Assembly (NCBI GenBank): GCA_961205875.1
Contig: OY540814.1
Coordinates: 9,840,993 to 9,904,992 of the forward strand
DNA: 64,000 nt
Direction: 5' to 3'
DNA from: Sialis fuliginosa
Lineage: Eukaryota > Arthropoda > Insecta > Megaloptera > Sialidae
Under the pieces are notes generated by a model. It had not been told where the DNA came from. It saw only the letters and a list, made by a program, of their open reading frames with translations, and made no database searches. Each line of letters starts with the position of its first letter. Position 1 is the stretch's first letter. Made by a program: the position numbers and the translations under genes. Of the stretch, positions 27,081 through 37,602 are shown one piece after another.

Positions 27081-27245
27081 TGTCAGTTATTATTGCATTT
27101 TTTTTTCATATTGAAGTTCATTTTTCATTTTGTATGTAGAGAGAAATATCTGAACGTGGACAGGATGAATTCAACAAAAGTTATTTATGGTGAGAAATAT
27201 TATTATTAGGTATATTAAAATTTTAAGTATACTTCAATACTTTAG

Positions 27246-27552
27246 AAAAAAATTTAGATCTGAAGTGATCTAATCAGATCTGGAATAGATCTGCATTATC
27301 AGACTAAATCGTATTTCTTCACTGGTTTTTGATCTGTAGAGACCTGCAAAGATCTACAACGATCTGTAAAGATCTTTGAATCTCTGTCACGATCTCTATC
27401 AATCTTTAGAGATCTTTGTAGATCGTTGTGGATCTTTGTAGGTCATTGTAGATCTTTGCAGGTCTCTACCGATCAAAAACCAGTGAAAAATATGATATTG
27501 TCTCAAAATGCAAATCTATCCTAGATCTGATTGATCTAATTTTTTCCCGTGC
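27246..27552. mobile_element. Palindromic MITE packed with GATC motifs
   Basis: The left half (27246-27390) and right half (about 27405-27552) are reverse complements at about 80 percent identity by eye, including CACTGGTTTTTGATC and its partner GATCAAAAACCAGTG. The core is an irregular array of 10-13-base units built on GATCT, such as AGATCTTTGTAGATCGTTGT. GATC recurs roughly every 10-15 bases through the core. It is non-coding. The right end TTTTTTCCCGTGC resembles the terminus of the MITE at 26282. Confidence 0.75.
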
Positions 27553-27577
27553 ATTCAAATAAAATATGTAAAAAAAT

Positions 27578-27690
27578 ATATTTTTGGGCACAACAACTTT
27601 TGCCGGGTCAGTTAAAACAATAATTACAACCCACCATACATGACAGGAGGTGAAATATTAACTCCCGTGCGAAGGATCCGTTAGTATATA
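27578..27690 (+). repeat. Helitron-like tail fragment
   Basis: TTGGGCACAACAACTTTTGC then CGGGTCAGTTAAAAC, AATTACAACCC and GTGAAATATTAACT are shared in the same order with 41287-41375. It directly precedes the complete Helitron at 27693, suggesting one element landed beside another. Confidence 0.55.
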
Positions 27691-27692
27691 CA

Positions 27693-28570
27693 TCCTTAAT
27701 ATATATAAAGCTCAACGTCTCTCTGTCTGTCTGTCTGTCTGTCTGTCTGTCCGTTAGTTACCTTATCACTCGAGAACCACTTATCCGATTTACGTGTTTT
27801 TTTTTAATTCATAGGTACGTTCTCTGGCCAGGTTATAGGCTATATTTTTTTACGTTAGGTAACATAACAACTAAGCAGTGACGATAATAGTAAAAGTCGG
27901 AAAAAATTTTGCCGTCGGCGCGCTGTTTTGTAATACGCTGCCTAAACCGTTCAATATAGAACAAAATAATGTATTAAAGAATTGTGTAGAATCAAAAGTT
28001 CTCCAATAAAGTCCGCGACACGATATGTCTAACTTTTATATTTAAGCCACAATGACTGCTTTTATGTTACAAAGAAAACATAAAATATTTGGGTTCTGTT
28101 TACATGGACTTATGACCTGCAAAACATTAATCCTTATCAAAATAAATGATTTCATCGTCATAAGTACTTAATGTAGATATAATTTGCCATTTACAGCATC
28201 CAATTTGGTCGTATAGTTTAGAAAATATCGAAATATATGTTATACGGGACATATTATTCGTGCGATGATGACCGTGCGCGTGGTGCGGCGAGGGGTGTGC
28301 CGACTCATGGCAGAGTGAATGATCAGGCCGATATTCTTTTGATTGTCAATTGTTTATTTTGTTTTCAATAATTAACTTTTAAATAGAACAAAAATTATTT
28401 TTACTTTTTGTTCTAATTCGCTTTTGTTAGGTAGGTAATTTAAGTGTTGTTTGGTTTTTATTACAATAATAACTAATCGTGTTTGTACTTAATTCAACTA
28501 TTATATATTTTTTAAGTCCTAAACAATAATTCCGTAGTCCACGCGAGCGAAGCCGCGTGGGCCCAGCTAG
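27693..28570 (+). mobile_element. Complete non-autonomous Helitron, 878 bases
   Basis: It begins with TC directly after an A (27692) and ends with CTAG at 28567-28570 directly before a T, the A/T insertion rule for Helitrons. About 15 bases before the end is the 3' hairpin CCACGCG-AGCGAAGC-CGCGTGG. Near the left end is a CTGT tetranucleotide run (27721-27752). No Rep/helicase is present, so movement would depend on an autonomous relative. The last roughly 70 bases match those at 50874-50943 with about three substitutions. Confidence 0.85.
27719..27752 (+). repeat. (CTGT)n microsatellite inside the Helitron
   Basis: About seven CTGT units following CTCT, near the 5' end of the Helitron. The location fits the family, whose 5' ends often carry GTCTGTCTG tracts. 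Confidence 0.9.
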
Positions 28571-29569
28571 TAATATATAAATTATAATATACGCGATTAA
28601 AAATCATGTATGTAAATATATTTTACCGCTATCTACATATTTTAGAAATAATACTTAGTAAGAAAAAGTATATCGAAAATAAAATTTTGATAACAAAGCG
28701 TTCTAATTTATTTTTGAATGATTGAACATTGAGATAAAATATGCTAATTCATTATCCACAAAGTTCTGTGAGCCGTTTACACGCAAAGAAAACAAATATA
28801 TCACATTCATCTCAATTTTTCAAAAATCACCATATTTAATACTATGAGCGTTTTCATATTACACAAAATACTAATAATCATTAACACTGACAGTTGTTCT
28901 ACAACAAAATATTACATACCATTAATTGGTCGATCTGGAACCGATTTGTTCAGAATATAAATAAAAATATACGGTTAAATATGTCGATAAAAATAACAGA
29001 TTAACAATACGTCAAAATATTTTACTCGTTTATCTTTCGACCGTGTGTACCGAAGGGTAATTAATCATGGACAGGTTAAATCACTGATTAAATGGGAGGA
29101 GCAATGATGAGAGCGAAAGGGTAAAAGTGGGAGGGGAGGGGCTGAAATTTGGCTTTGGGAGTTGTATATCACACCACAGCAGCATAAGTCGTTCTTGTTT
29201 GTGGTGAATATCTACTATTCTGTATGTGAGCGTGTATGTGCAGGATCGGCTTTAACTAAGAATAAATATTTTTTTTTATTTACAAAAAATTTGATTGTAA
29301 AACAAGCTTATTTTTTCTAATTTAAAATATTCGTATTTAGTAAAAATCTGTAGCAGGTACTTTTTTTAAATACAATATTTATAATGGTATATATGATAAA
29401 TTTTAAAAAGTAGTTTTTTGTTTATTTTTTATAATGTAATCCCATATAAATATAAAAAAAAATAACCAAAGAATGTTAAACTAGAAAAAAAATTGCCTCT
29501 ATACAAAACATTTTATATTTATATTTATTTTTATTTCCAATGGGTTAATTTAAAGAAAATTATGCAAAT
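28571..29569. other. AT-rich sequence with a G-rich patch
   Basis: A G-rich stretch at about 29093-29160 includes GTGGGAGGGGAGGGGCTG and is followed by GC-richer sequence to about 29255. No reading frame or repeat family is recognised. Confidence 0.45.
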
Positions 29570-30022
29570 AATAAGTTCTTAGAAATAGCCAATTATTAAT
29601 TTTATAAAAGTGCCCTATCAAATAACTAAAAAATGTCACTAAGTGTTCTAAAAAAATTCTTTGTGTTCATTGACTTATTCGAAGCACTTTTTATTCTGTG
29701 CATTTTTTTAAATTGAAACTTTAGGAGGTCAAAATAAAATAAATATAAACATAAAATGTTTGGATGCCCCCTGAAGCAGAGATTATAGATTTTCATAGGT
29801 TGTACCCATTACAACTTTTGATCAGCATACTTAGAATTATCATTTCCACATTAAAATTAATCAAAATACAAAATCCATTGCTTTTGTGTGTGGTACTTTC
29901 TTTTGCTTTACTGCTAAAACGGCTCATTTGCGGACATGAGTTTATTAACAAAAAGCGAATATTTTAATGTCCTTCAAAACTCCTGAAAGATTGTCGATAT
30001 GTTTACAGGACACCATGTAACT
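29570..30022 (+). mobile_element. Half of a foldback element (CAGGGTGTCTCGTAAACAT family)
   Basis: This segment aligns along its length with the right half of the element at 34188-34980. Shared blocks in order include TTTTATAAAA, ATTCGAAG(C/T)ACTTTTTATTC, AAAATGTTTGGA(T/A)GCCCCC, GCTCATTTG(C/T)GGACAT and TCCTGAAAG(A/T)TTGTCGATATG. The matching left half is missing, so this copy has lost one arm. A 67-codon frame inside it (29764-29967) has no protein meaning that I can identify. Confidence 0.7.
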
Positions 30023-30930
30023 AGTCTAAATTAGTAATGGTTAATACTTAAAATCGATTACATTTATTAATACTAAACAGCGTATTAATGTTCATAACTG
30101 TAATGGATTCTAAAGATAATAAATAATAACTTATTTTAAAGACTGCATCGCACAACAAATTTGCGGACACATTTTCATATAAATTATTTTGCTTAAAACA
30201 ACATCCTCGTACAACTGTTAAAGTTTGGTACGCTAGTTCTGAAGCATCCTGTACATTGTGTACAGTATATACATGAATTTAGATAAAGGAATCCAACAAA
30301 CGACAATCGTTTAGGACGGACCTGTCAGTGTATGTGTGTAGGTGCGTGTGTGACCTACTGATATTGGAGAGCAAATGTCATTGTGCACGTAAATTGGACA
30401 CATGGATTACGATTTCAATAGGACCTATTCAATAATCATCACCACCATGTTTTTTTGATCCTCTTTGCAGCTATATATGCAAATTGTTGACAGTTTGTAT
30501 TTTGAACAATTTTTAACCAATCGTTATACGATTCCATGTGTTGTGGTTGATATAATTAATGTACAAGTGTATCGCACCCTTTTTCATCAGAGAGCTTTTT
30601 TCATGAAGATTGCTTTTGCTTTTTGAATTTTTCAATTTTAATTGATCGTTTTGAGCTATTTCTAATTCTGTTCTTTAAAACATTTTTTTCAAATTTTTTT
30701 TCCAATATCTCTATTGTTGTCAATGATATCCTCTATCGACAGTTGTATTTGTGTTATTTGTTGTGTGTTACTGTATATGAGTGTCGATTGATCATAATTT
30801 TGATATTAACAGAACAAATAACAAATGTTCTTTTAATCGATTTTGAAGATAAAAATAGTAATAGATACACAATATTACATTGTTCGGCTATTATAATATG
30901 CTTAAGCAAACATCAATATTGAATTAATTT
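30023..30930. other. AT-rich sequence, nothing recognised
   Basis: No repeat or gene recognised. A 99-codon plus-strand frame at 30623-30922 is rich in F, L, I and S, typical of chance frames in T-rich DNA. Confidence 0.5.
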
Positions 30931-30940
30931 TATTTTTCAG

Positions 30941-31084
30941 GTTTCTTATAAACAAGAAGCAGAGCTATCAAAAATACTCACAAGAGGAAACAACAGCACG
31001 GTCCATGAGAATTTCAATGAGCTTGTGGTATGTCAAACTAGAGCAAAAATTAAAAGACACGTGTCCAACAATTTGATCTCATAG
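30941..31084 (+). other. 47-codon frame after a splice acceptor-like site
   Basis: TTTTATTTTTCAG at 30928-30940 is a good splice-acceptor-like sequence. From 30941 a frame runs 47 codons to TAG (31082-31084), encoding SYKQEAELSKILTRGNNS and HENFNELVVCQTRAKIKRH among others. From codon 14 onward it lies in the left arm of the inverted repeat at 30980-31822. The right arm keeps the same frame and the same stop, because its one length difference here is 3 bases. This may be a remnant of an element protein or a captured terminal exon. I recognise no family, and chance remains possible. Confidence 0.22.
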
Positions 31085-31822
31085 GCCTTAATTACAAAGA
31101 TAATTAACTTTGAAAATTTGTGTATTCAATATAACCGAGTATTATGTTCGCTCTAAATATAAGTGTGTTGGCCCTACGGTCAACGCGCTGGCGTCTCTCC
31201 TGGTTTTAAGATTTTGATTTTAATTTTTATTTACAATTTTTTATTTTTTTGTACACATTACCTCTCCCACTTGCGTAAAAATCGATAAATTAGACATAAA
31301 TAAAACATATATTATTATTGACAATGAAAATATTGATATATACGCCAGTACATAATTATTAATTTGTTTTAAAGTAAATTTAATTTATTATTGACACAAC
31401 TCATTAGTTTTTAATTAATAAATTGAAAAGTTTTAATAAAAAACAAACTTGAAAGAAACCACAAACATCTATTGTCCATAATAATATATGTTTTATTTAT
31501 GTCTAATTTATCGATTTTTAGGCAAGTGGGAGAGGTAAAGTGTACAAAAAAATAAAAAATAATTGTAAATAAAAATTAAACTCAAAATCTTAAAACCAGG
31601 CGAGACGCCAGCGCGTTCATCGTAGGGCCAACACACTTATATTTCGAGCGAACATAATACACGATTATATTGAATACACAAATTTTCAAAGTTAATTATC
31701 TTTGTAATTAAGGCCTATGTGATCAAATTGTTGGACACGTGTCTTTTTTTTATTTTTGCTCTAGTTTGACATACCACAAGCTCATTGAAATTCTCATGGA
31801 CCGTGCTGTTGCTTCCCCTTGT
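30980..31822. mobile_element. Foldback element with about 347-base arms
   Basis: Left arm 30980-31326 and right arm 31470-31822 are reverse complements at over 90 percent identity by eye, with a loop of about 143 bases. Paired blocks include AACAGCACGGTCCATGAGAA, GGCCTTAATTACAAAGATAA, TTGGCCCTACG and CTCTCCCACTTGC. The TTGGCCCTACG...GCGCGCTGGCGTCTC stretch has a loose tRNA-like look, but the B-box equivalent (TGGTTTTAAGATT) is poor. No transposase is seen, and no target duplication is evident. Confidence 0.8.
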
Positions 31823-31830
31823 CAGTTAAA

Positions 31831-32130
31831 GTTATTAAAGTACAAGTATTAAGTACTAAGTAAAAGTACTTAAAGAATCAAGTAATTGTTACTATTTTCA
31901 AATGTACTTCAAGTACTTTACTTGTTAAAATCAAGTATTCAATTCAAGTATTATGAAAAAGTAATTGAAATATTAAGTACTCCAACATATTTTTAAATGT
32001 GAAGTAATTATTAAGTACTTCAATATTTAATAAGTACTTTTATATTAAATTCAAGTATTGCTTTCAAAAAGTAGTTGAAGTATTAAGTACTTTTTACAAT
32101 TTTTTAATGTTATTTTTCAAGTATTTTACT
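31831..32130. repeat. Degenerate AAGTACTT/CAAGTATT-rich tract
   Basis: AAGTACTT, AAGTATT and CAAGTA motifs recur more than 20 times in 300 bases with irregular spacing. AAGTACTT is itself a palindrome, so the tract can fold in many registers. It abuts the right arm of the foldback at 30980-31822 and may be part of that element or of a separate decayed transposon. Confidence 0.6.
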
Positions 32131-32539
32131 TGAAGTTTTGACAGTTCTGATAGGAAGTAAAAAACATTATTTGTAGATTTTTATTGTATGTATTAACTTA
32201 CCTACATAATATCTATATTATTTAACGAATAAGCAAAACTATTTTAACTTACAAAAGAAAAACATGCTTATGTATTTATTCAGAAAGTTGAATTTTTCGT
32301 TTTGTCGTTTTCCGTCGGACGTAATAAAAAATATTCGAAACTTTGACGAGAAAACTGAGTATCGAAATCTGACCCGATAATAGAAGAATGAATACCGAGG
32401 GGAAACTATCTCCAAATGTTTACAAAAGGCCACCACTCCTGTTTCTTGTCATGGAACTTGTATAGTGTAATGTAGGTGTTGGGTTGCCAGGCAGGGCTTC
32501 GACGTGATACGAAAACATAAAGAAGTAAAAACGAGTTTT

Positions 32540-32722
32540 TTTTTTTACATTTTGATTTATAATGAACTAATAATACATGTTAAAATAATCTTATCATTTA
32601 TGTTTTTGGGATATCAATCTACACCCGTACACTAAATTTCATCTTAATCAATATAAAATTTATAAAGACGGACGGACAGAGCGAAACTATAAGGGTTCCT
32701 AGTTTTCTACGGAACCCTAAAA
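32540..32722 (-). repeat. Fragment of the GTTCCGTAG...TTTCGCC repeat, minus strand
   Basis: Read on the minus strand it begins AGGGTTCCGTAGAAAACTAG and continues to CTTATAGTTTCGCTCTGTCC and ATGAAATTTAGTGTACGGG. It matches the left end of the repeat at 14595-15366. Only the first roughly 180 bases are present. Confidence 0.65.
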
Positions 32723-32817
32723 ACCAGAGATATTAGCATTGCGTCCATTTGGACCCAAAGCACAATTATACAACTGAAACATTTACACGTATATTTTGTT
32801 TTACTGATATTTCCCAT

Positions 32818-33256
32818 CAGTGGCGTCACTAGGGTTGGTGTCACCCAGTGCGGTAACTCATGGTGTCACCCCCCTCACGACACCCCCATAGACCTCACCC
32901 GAGTCCGCCAGTGCCAAATAGCGGAAATATACAGAATCTTTAGTAACGTTTAGAAATATAGGTCCTATATTTACAATAGAATAAACAATTAATTCAAGGT
33001 CGGTTGGTAAAAGATTGTAAGTTAAGAACTAAGAAGTACATAGAAAATATGTTACTTTTTTTATTTTTATTTTAACATTAAATTTTGTCATATTTAATAA
33101 ATTTTCCATAGTGCGCTGGGCCGGCTGAGGTGAAACAATGCATAAGAATAATTTCATGGAGTGACAGAATCGTAGATAGTGATGTTTTGCATTTGGGTGT
33201 CACCCCTTGTGATGGTGTCACCCGGTGCGGTCCGCACCCCCCTAGTGACGCCACTG
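32818..33256. mobile_element. hAT-type MITE, 439 bases, with intact target duplication
   Basis: The ends are CAGTGGCGTCACTAGGG and its exact reverse complement (17 bases). Both ends are flanked by the same 8 bases, TTTCCCAT, at 32810-32817 and 33257-33264. An 8-base duplication with a CAG...CTG end fits the hAT superfamily. Several GGTGTCACCC motifs near both ends could be transposase-binding sites. The interior does not encode a transposase. Confidence 0.9.
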
Positions 33257-33472
33257 TTTCCCATAGTTATTACGGTATCTAATATTTCAAGAAACACAAC
33301 TAGATAAATAAGGACTATAAAAAATAATAAATCAATATGACATTGGAACAGTACCAATAAAAGAGAAAATAAAACACATTGTGCCATGAAGAATCTACAA
33401 ATCGAATCTAGAAAAGGGTACGTACGGAACGAACGTACATCGTAAACGATTACTGAGGAGAATTCTAATCAC

Positions 33473-33584
33473 CGGTAGACAATAATCCTGCATCCATCTG
33501 GTGCGATGGGACTCGACCGCATAGCACTCAGAATATACGTGTTTCCCGCGCCTCCCAGTATCCGGGACGCCACTCACGTCCCGT
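33473..33584 (-). CDS. Candidate coding exon, function unknown
   Basis: On the minus strand a strong acceptor-like tract (TTTTTCTTCCTTTTCTGCAG) ends at 33585. The sequence from 33584 down to 33473 is followed by GTGATT, an acceptable donor. One frame is open across all 112 bases and encodes 37 residues including DVSGVPDTGRRGKHVYSECY and HRTRWMQDYCLP. The other two frames contain stops. Composition is GC-richer than the flanks. I recognise no domain or family. The entry phase (one base carried in) and exit phase (zero) are unequal, which argues against a cassette exon. A chance GC-rich frame is the main alternative. Confidence 0.28.
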
Positions 33585-33607
33585 CTGCAGAAAAGGAAGA
33601 AAAACAC

Positions 33608-34187
33608 AACGCGACCACGTTACAGTTAAATGACTGCACGATTTAAAAAAATATAAGGTCGAGTTTGGCTGCGATGGAACGTATAATGTTTTAACCGTAT
33701 GATGAATAGCGGTTTAGTTTCTTGTCCTTCATTTTTTTGGTTTACCTGTCTCGCATAATTTTTAAAAAACGTCGTTTCAAGTGTGCTTTAAAACTTTCAT
33801 TTACATAATATGTATTCATGTTCTACGCCGGTACGTTTTATTTTAAGTATAACTTTTTTCAGAATCACCGGATTTGTTGTATAATAAAAAATTGATTTGA
33901 GGCTATATTAAATTTTTATTGTATGCAACGAAAGGATTAATTAATTATTTTGATTACACGTGAGTTGGTAATTATTGAAATATATTATCACACAATTTCT
34001 GTCTAAATATTTTGTAATTTCCGTTCTGCCGAGATTCAGCTTTTGATTTGTATTATCGAAAACATTAATAATTAATAGAATTCGATTTCACTGAAAATAT
34101 GTTTGCAAAATTTTCGTTTGATTAGAATTTAATTAATTATTAATATAATTAATTAAAACATCTTTTAATAACATAAATAAATTCACA
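33608..34187. other. AT-rich sequence, nothing recognised
   Basis: No gene, RNA or repeat end identified. Confidence 0.5.
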
Positions 34188-34980
34188 GGGTGTCTCGTAA
34201 ACATACCGACAATCTTTCAGGAGTTATAGAGGACATCAAAACAATCACTTTTTATCTATATACTTATGTCCGCAAATGAGCCGTTTTGGCAGTAGACCAA
34301 AGAGAAGGACCCCACACAAATGCAATGAATTTTAGTTTTTGGTTTAAATTTTTTGTGGAAATGATAGGTCGAGATGTGCTGATAAAAAGTTCTAAAGGGC
34401 GCAATCTACGAAAATCCATTATTTTCGCTCCAGGAGGCATCTAAAACTGTTTATGTTTACTTATCTCCTAAAGAATCAACTTTTAGAAAATGTTGAAAAG
34501 ATGAAAAGTTCTTAGAACTAACCAAACAATATAAAGAAATTATTTTTAGAACATTTATTCATTTTATAAAAAAAGTGCCCAACCAAAATACTAAAAATGT
34601 TACCCAATACCCATTTTAAAAAAATATTTGTATTAATTGATTAATTCGAAGTACTTTTTATTCTTTGCAAAATTTTCTAAAAGTCAACACTAGGAGTATA
34701 AAAATAAATATAGATATAAAATGTTTGGAAGCCCCCCAGAGCAGAAATTATAGATTTTCGTAGGTTGTGCCCATTACAACTTTTGAACTATCATTTCCAC
34801 AAAAAATTTCAACCAATAGACAAAATCTATTGCTTTTGTGTGGGGTTCTTTCTTTTGTTCTAATGTTAAAATAGCTCATTTGTGGACATATGTTTATTAT
34901 TTATAGATAAAAAAGTGATTGTTTTGTTGTTCTCTACCACTCCTGAAAGTTTGTCGATATGTTTACGGGATACTCTGAAT
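34188..34980. mobile_element. Foldback element (CAGGGTGTCTCGTAAACAT family), both arms present
   Basis: Left arm about 34188-34500 and right arm about 34665-34980 are inverted copies at roughly 80 percent identity. Ends read CAGGGTGTCTCGTAAACATA and, on the other strand, CAGAGTATCCCGTAAACATA. Internal paired blocks include CAAAACAATCACTTTTT, TTTTTTGTGGAAATGATAG and CTACGAAAATC. A related half-copy lies at 29570-30022. No transposase is encoded. Age appears moderate, given the arm divergence. Confidence 0.8.
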
Positions 34981-35000
34981 AATATTCAGTACATTCAAAT

Positions 35001-35576
35001 TACAATACAGGCCAAAAGTTTGAATACACCCAAAGCAAAAACATTTTTTTTAGTTTATTTGATTATTTCACAAAATCAACTTACTTTATTCACATAAGTT
35101 TATTGTGTTTAACATATGTAGTTTATACATTTTTTGATTATTATTAATCTATTTTATAGAAATCAAAACAATTTTGAACACCGAAGATATGAAAATGTTA
35201 CTTTAACCGATTTTCTTAAAAATACCCACCTTTTTTATTAATGATTTTGGCGCAAATTTTTGTATTTTGAAAAGTGGTGGTGACTCAGTAATGGTTTGGG
35301 GCTGCTTCAGACGTGTGGGACAACATTCAACCACAAACAGTGCAAAAACTTGTTAAAAGAATGCCAAAAATCTGCGCCGAAATCATTAAAGCAAAAGGTG
35401 GTCATTTTCAAAAAAATCGGTTGAAGTAACATTGATTTGATTTCTAAAAAAATACATTAATAATAATGAAAAAATGTCTAAACTATGTTTTGTAAGTTAA
35501 TTTCGTGAAAGAATCAAATAAACTCAAAAAATTGTTTTTTTTTTTAGGTGTATTCAAACTTTTGGTCTGTATTGTA
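35001..35576 (+). mobile_element. Tc1-like transposon, gutted, with an inverted internal copy
   Basis: Inverted repeats of 30 bases, TACAATACAG(G/A)CCAAAAG followed by TTTGAATACACC, match at 29 positions and start and end in TA. The full Tc1 length is about 1.6 kb but only 576 bases remain. Inside, two short transposase pieces are joined (see the separate entry). In addition, 35180-35262 is an inverted copy of 35370-35440, so the C-terminal coding segment is present twice in opposite directions. Confidence 0.85.
35270..35430 (+). pseudogene. Tc1 transposase remnants
   Basis: The first piece, from about 35272, translates as SGGDSVMVWGCFRR, matching the conserved GGxxVMVWGCF block of Tc1 transposases that lies before the second catalytic aspartate. 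About 20 codons later, in another frame, QKLVKRMPKICAEIIKAKGG resembles the extreme C-terminus (RMPxRxxxVIxxKGG). The catalytic core between them, including the second and third acidic residues, is deleted. The N-terminal DNA-binding half is also absent. It cannot be functional, and it marks the element as Tc1 group rather than mariner. Confidence 0.75.
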
Positions 35577-35689
35577 TATATTAACATACATAGGTATTCG
35601 ATTTTATAATTAGAATCTAAATTTAGGTATAAAGTTTCAAAAAGCTATCGATTACCGTAAAACAAATAATAAAAAATCCCGTTACATTT

Positions 35690-35880
35690 AAAGTGTGTTT
35701 ACTTATTGTTGAATAGCCTCGATTCGATGCCAAAAACAGAAATCTGACAACGGAGAGGTGGCGGCGACACTTGCGCAAGTACGGATAGTGGCGTTAGTAT
35801 CGAACGTGTTTATTGCGAATGGGATAATTTGTCACGTCGCCGCTTATTTACTTATACACACGGTCGCCGTATCGCTAAAT
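35690..35880. other. GC-richer, CpG-containing island
   Basis: Sequence such as GAGGTGGCGGCGACACTTGC and TTTGTCACGTCGCCGCTTAT stands out sharply from the flanks. Two plus-strand frames are open across it for about 45-60 codons, but neither resembles a known protein and no good splice pair brackets them. It could be a regulatory element, promoter or exon. Confidence 0.3.
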
Positions 35881-36759
35881 AAATACTTATTGCCACTAAA
35901 CACAATTTTCAAATAAATCTGAAAAAATTATGGACGTTCCAAGAAACATAAAACACGTATTTTTACTTTCTTTTTACGTGAGTTGTTTGTCTTGCGTTTT
36001 TATTGATAAACTTTTGTGAATTATTATGCCGAATTTATTTACAAGATTCTGTTTCTGTTGTTGTTTTACTTCAACTGGTTTTTTTTGTTGTTAAATGGTG
36101 AACTTTTATAGTTTTATTTGTAGCAGTGATTTTGAGCAGTGAACATTAGCTTGTTTTATTTATTTATATTTAGTGATGGTCTGAGATATTTACCACTTGT
36201 AGGCACTTAAATTAAATGTCTTCTTCTAATGTTCAAACGATGAAGTTTCAGACTTAAAAAATTGTTCAGAAACTATTGTCGGTCCCATAAAATAGTGGTA
36301 TTCAGATAAATAAGCGAAGGAACCATTTTTGAAATTTAAATTATTTAGTGAGTTATAAATTTATGCATACACATAAGCCTTAAAGCATTTTTATTATTTC
36401 ACGTACTGATAAGTTATAACAAGTTACAAAAAATTTTATAAAAAAATATATCTGCTAAATGAATGTAAAATGCTTCCTCGTTAAGAATATTTTTTTTAAT
36501 AAATACTGATAAACTATCATAGTTAATCTTATCGTTATCATTTGAATATAAATTTATTAAAACATGTATTTATTCTAAATATTTCTTAATAGGTTCCTGA
36601 TTAGTATATTCTAAATAAAAACTTTTCTGCTATATATCTACATACTTCAAAAATTAAAATTTTCAAAAAAATAAATACATTTTTTGACTCATTGTGTTTG
36701 CTTTAGTTACGTTACTCGGAAGTTCATAGATAATCTTTGTACTACTCTGAAGGAAGTTT
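35881..36759. other. AT-rich sequence, nothing recognised
   Basis: No gene or repeat family identified. Confidence 0.5.
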
Positions 36760-36893
36760 TTAAACATCCTGTAGCTCAGAGGGTGTTGAAGATAAACCCC
36801 ACCTTCCCGTACAATTTTTTACTAACAGTGAACCAAGGAATCAGCTCTTAAAATATCTGTATCCCAAACCGAACCACCCTGTATATTATACAA
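36760..36893 (-). repeat. TACAGGGTGGTTCGGTTTGGG transposon-end fragment
   Basis: On the minus strand the segment starts TACAGGGTGGTTCGG and runs about 130 bases to ACCCTCTGAGCTACAGGATG. TACAGGGTG-type termini recur in the window (34188, 39085 and 59881), but the sequences behind them differ. They are therefore different families with a similar end, or convergent. Confidence 0.4.
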
Positions 36894-37602
36894 AAATCGT
36901 CTTCAATTTTTAATAGGCATAAATTTATTATTTGAAGTTAAGTTATTCATTCCCTATAGCTTAAACCTAAAATAATTTTTTTACAAATTTATAAGGCATT
37001 GTTTTCAACCGATTCTATTCGGTCATGTGATTTCGGCGAACATGTATAATGGCCGGTAACATCCATGGATTTATCACATAAATAACAAACAGACAGATAA
37101 ACGTATTAACAGTGCAGTTTTTAGATTTTCCCAACGATTCTGCAATTGTGCATTTGTATTGTGTGAATGGTAGTGGTCAGATATAATGGAATTATATTAT
37201 ACATTATTATAGTATTGGTTTTAAAATGGTTTTATGTTTATAGTTTTATCGTTTATATCAATTATATATATACACCTATAAAATCTGTAATTGTATCAGA
37301 GAATGTCAGTTCTGATAATAGTGAATGCGGGTAATGGTTTTCATAGAGTATTAACTATTTATTATAATTTGATTAATTTAATGTTTAAATTAGGTTTTAT
37401 TTTAATATTATGTTAGTAAGCGGCCTTCTTCATATGGGTTTATAACTTGTAATATACTTTTTAATTTAGTTAAGTGCAATTGATAGTATGAGTTTTTCAG
37501 GTTGATTTATAATCTTTTTTGTTTTTTCTAAATTTTACATCTATATATGTAATATTTATAGTAATGCATACATATTATATTACCGGCAAAGTATGTAATT
37601 CA

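Noticed and set aside
31150..31215. tRNA-derived SINE head (TTGGCCCTACGG...GCGCTGGCGTCTC)
   Set aside because: The A-box-like part is tempting, but the B-box is degenerate (TGGTTTTAAGATT) and the segment is simply part of the inverted-repeat arm.
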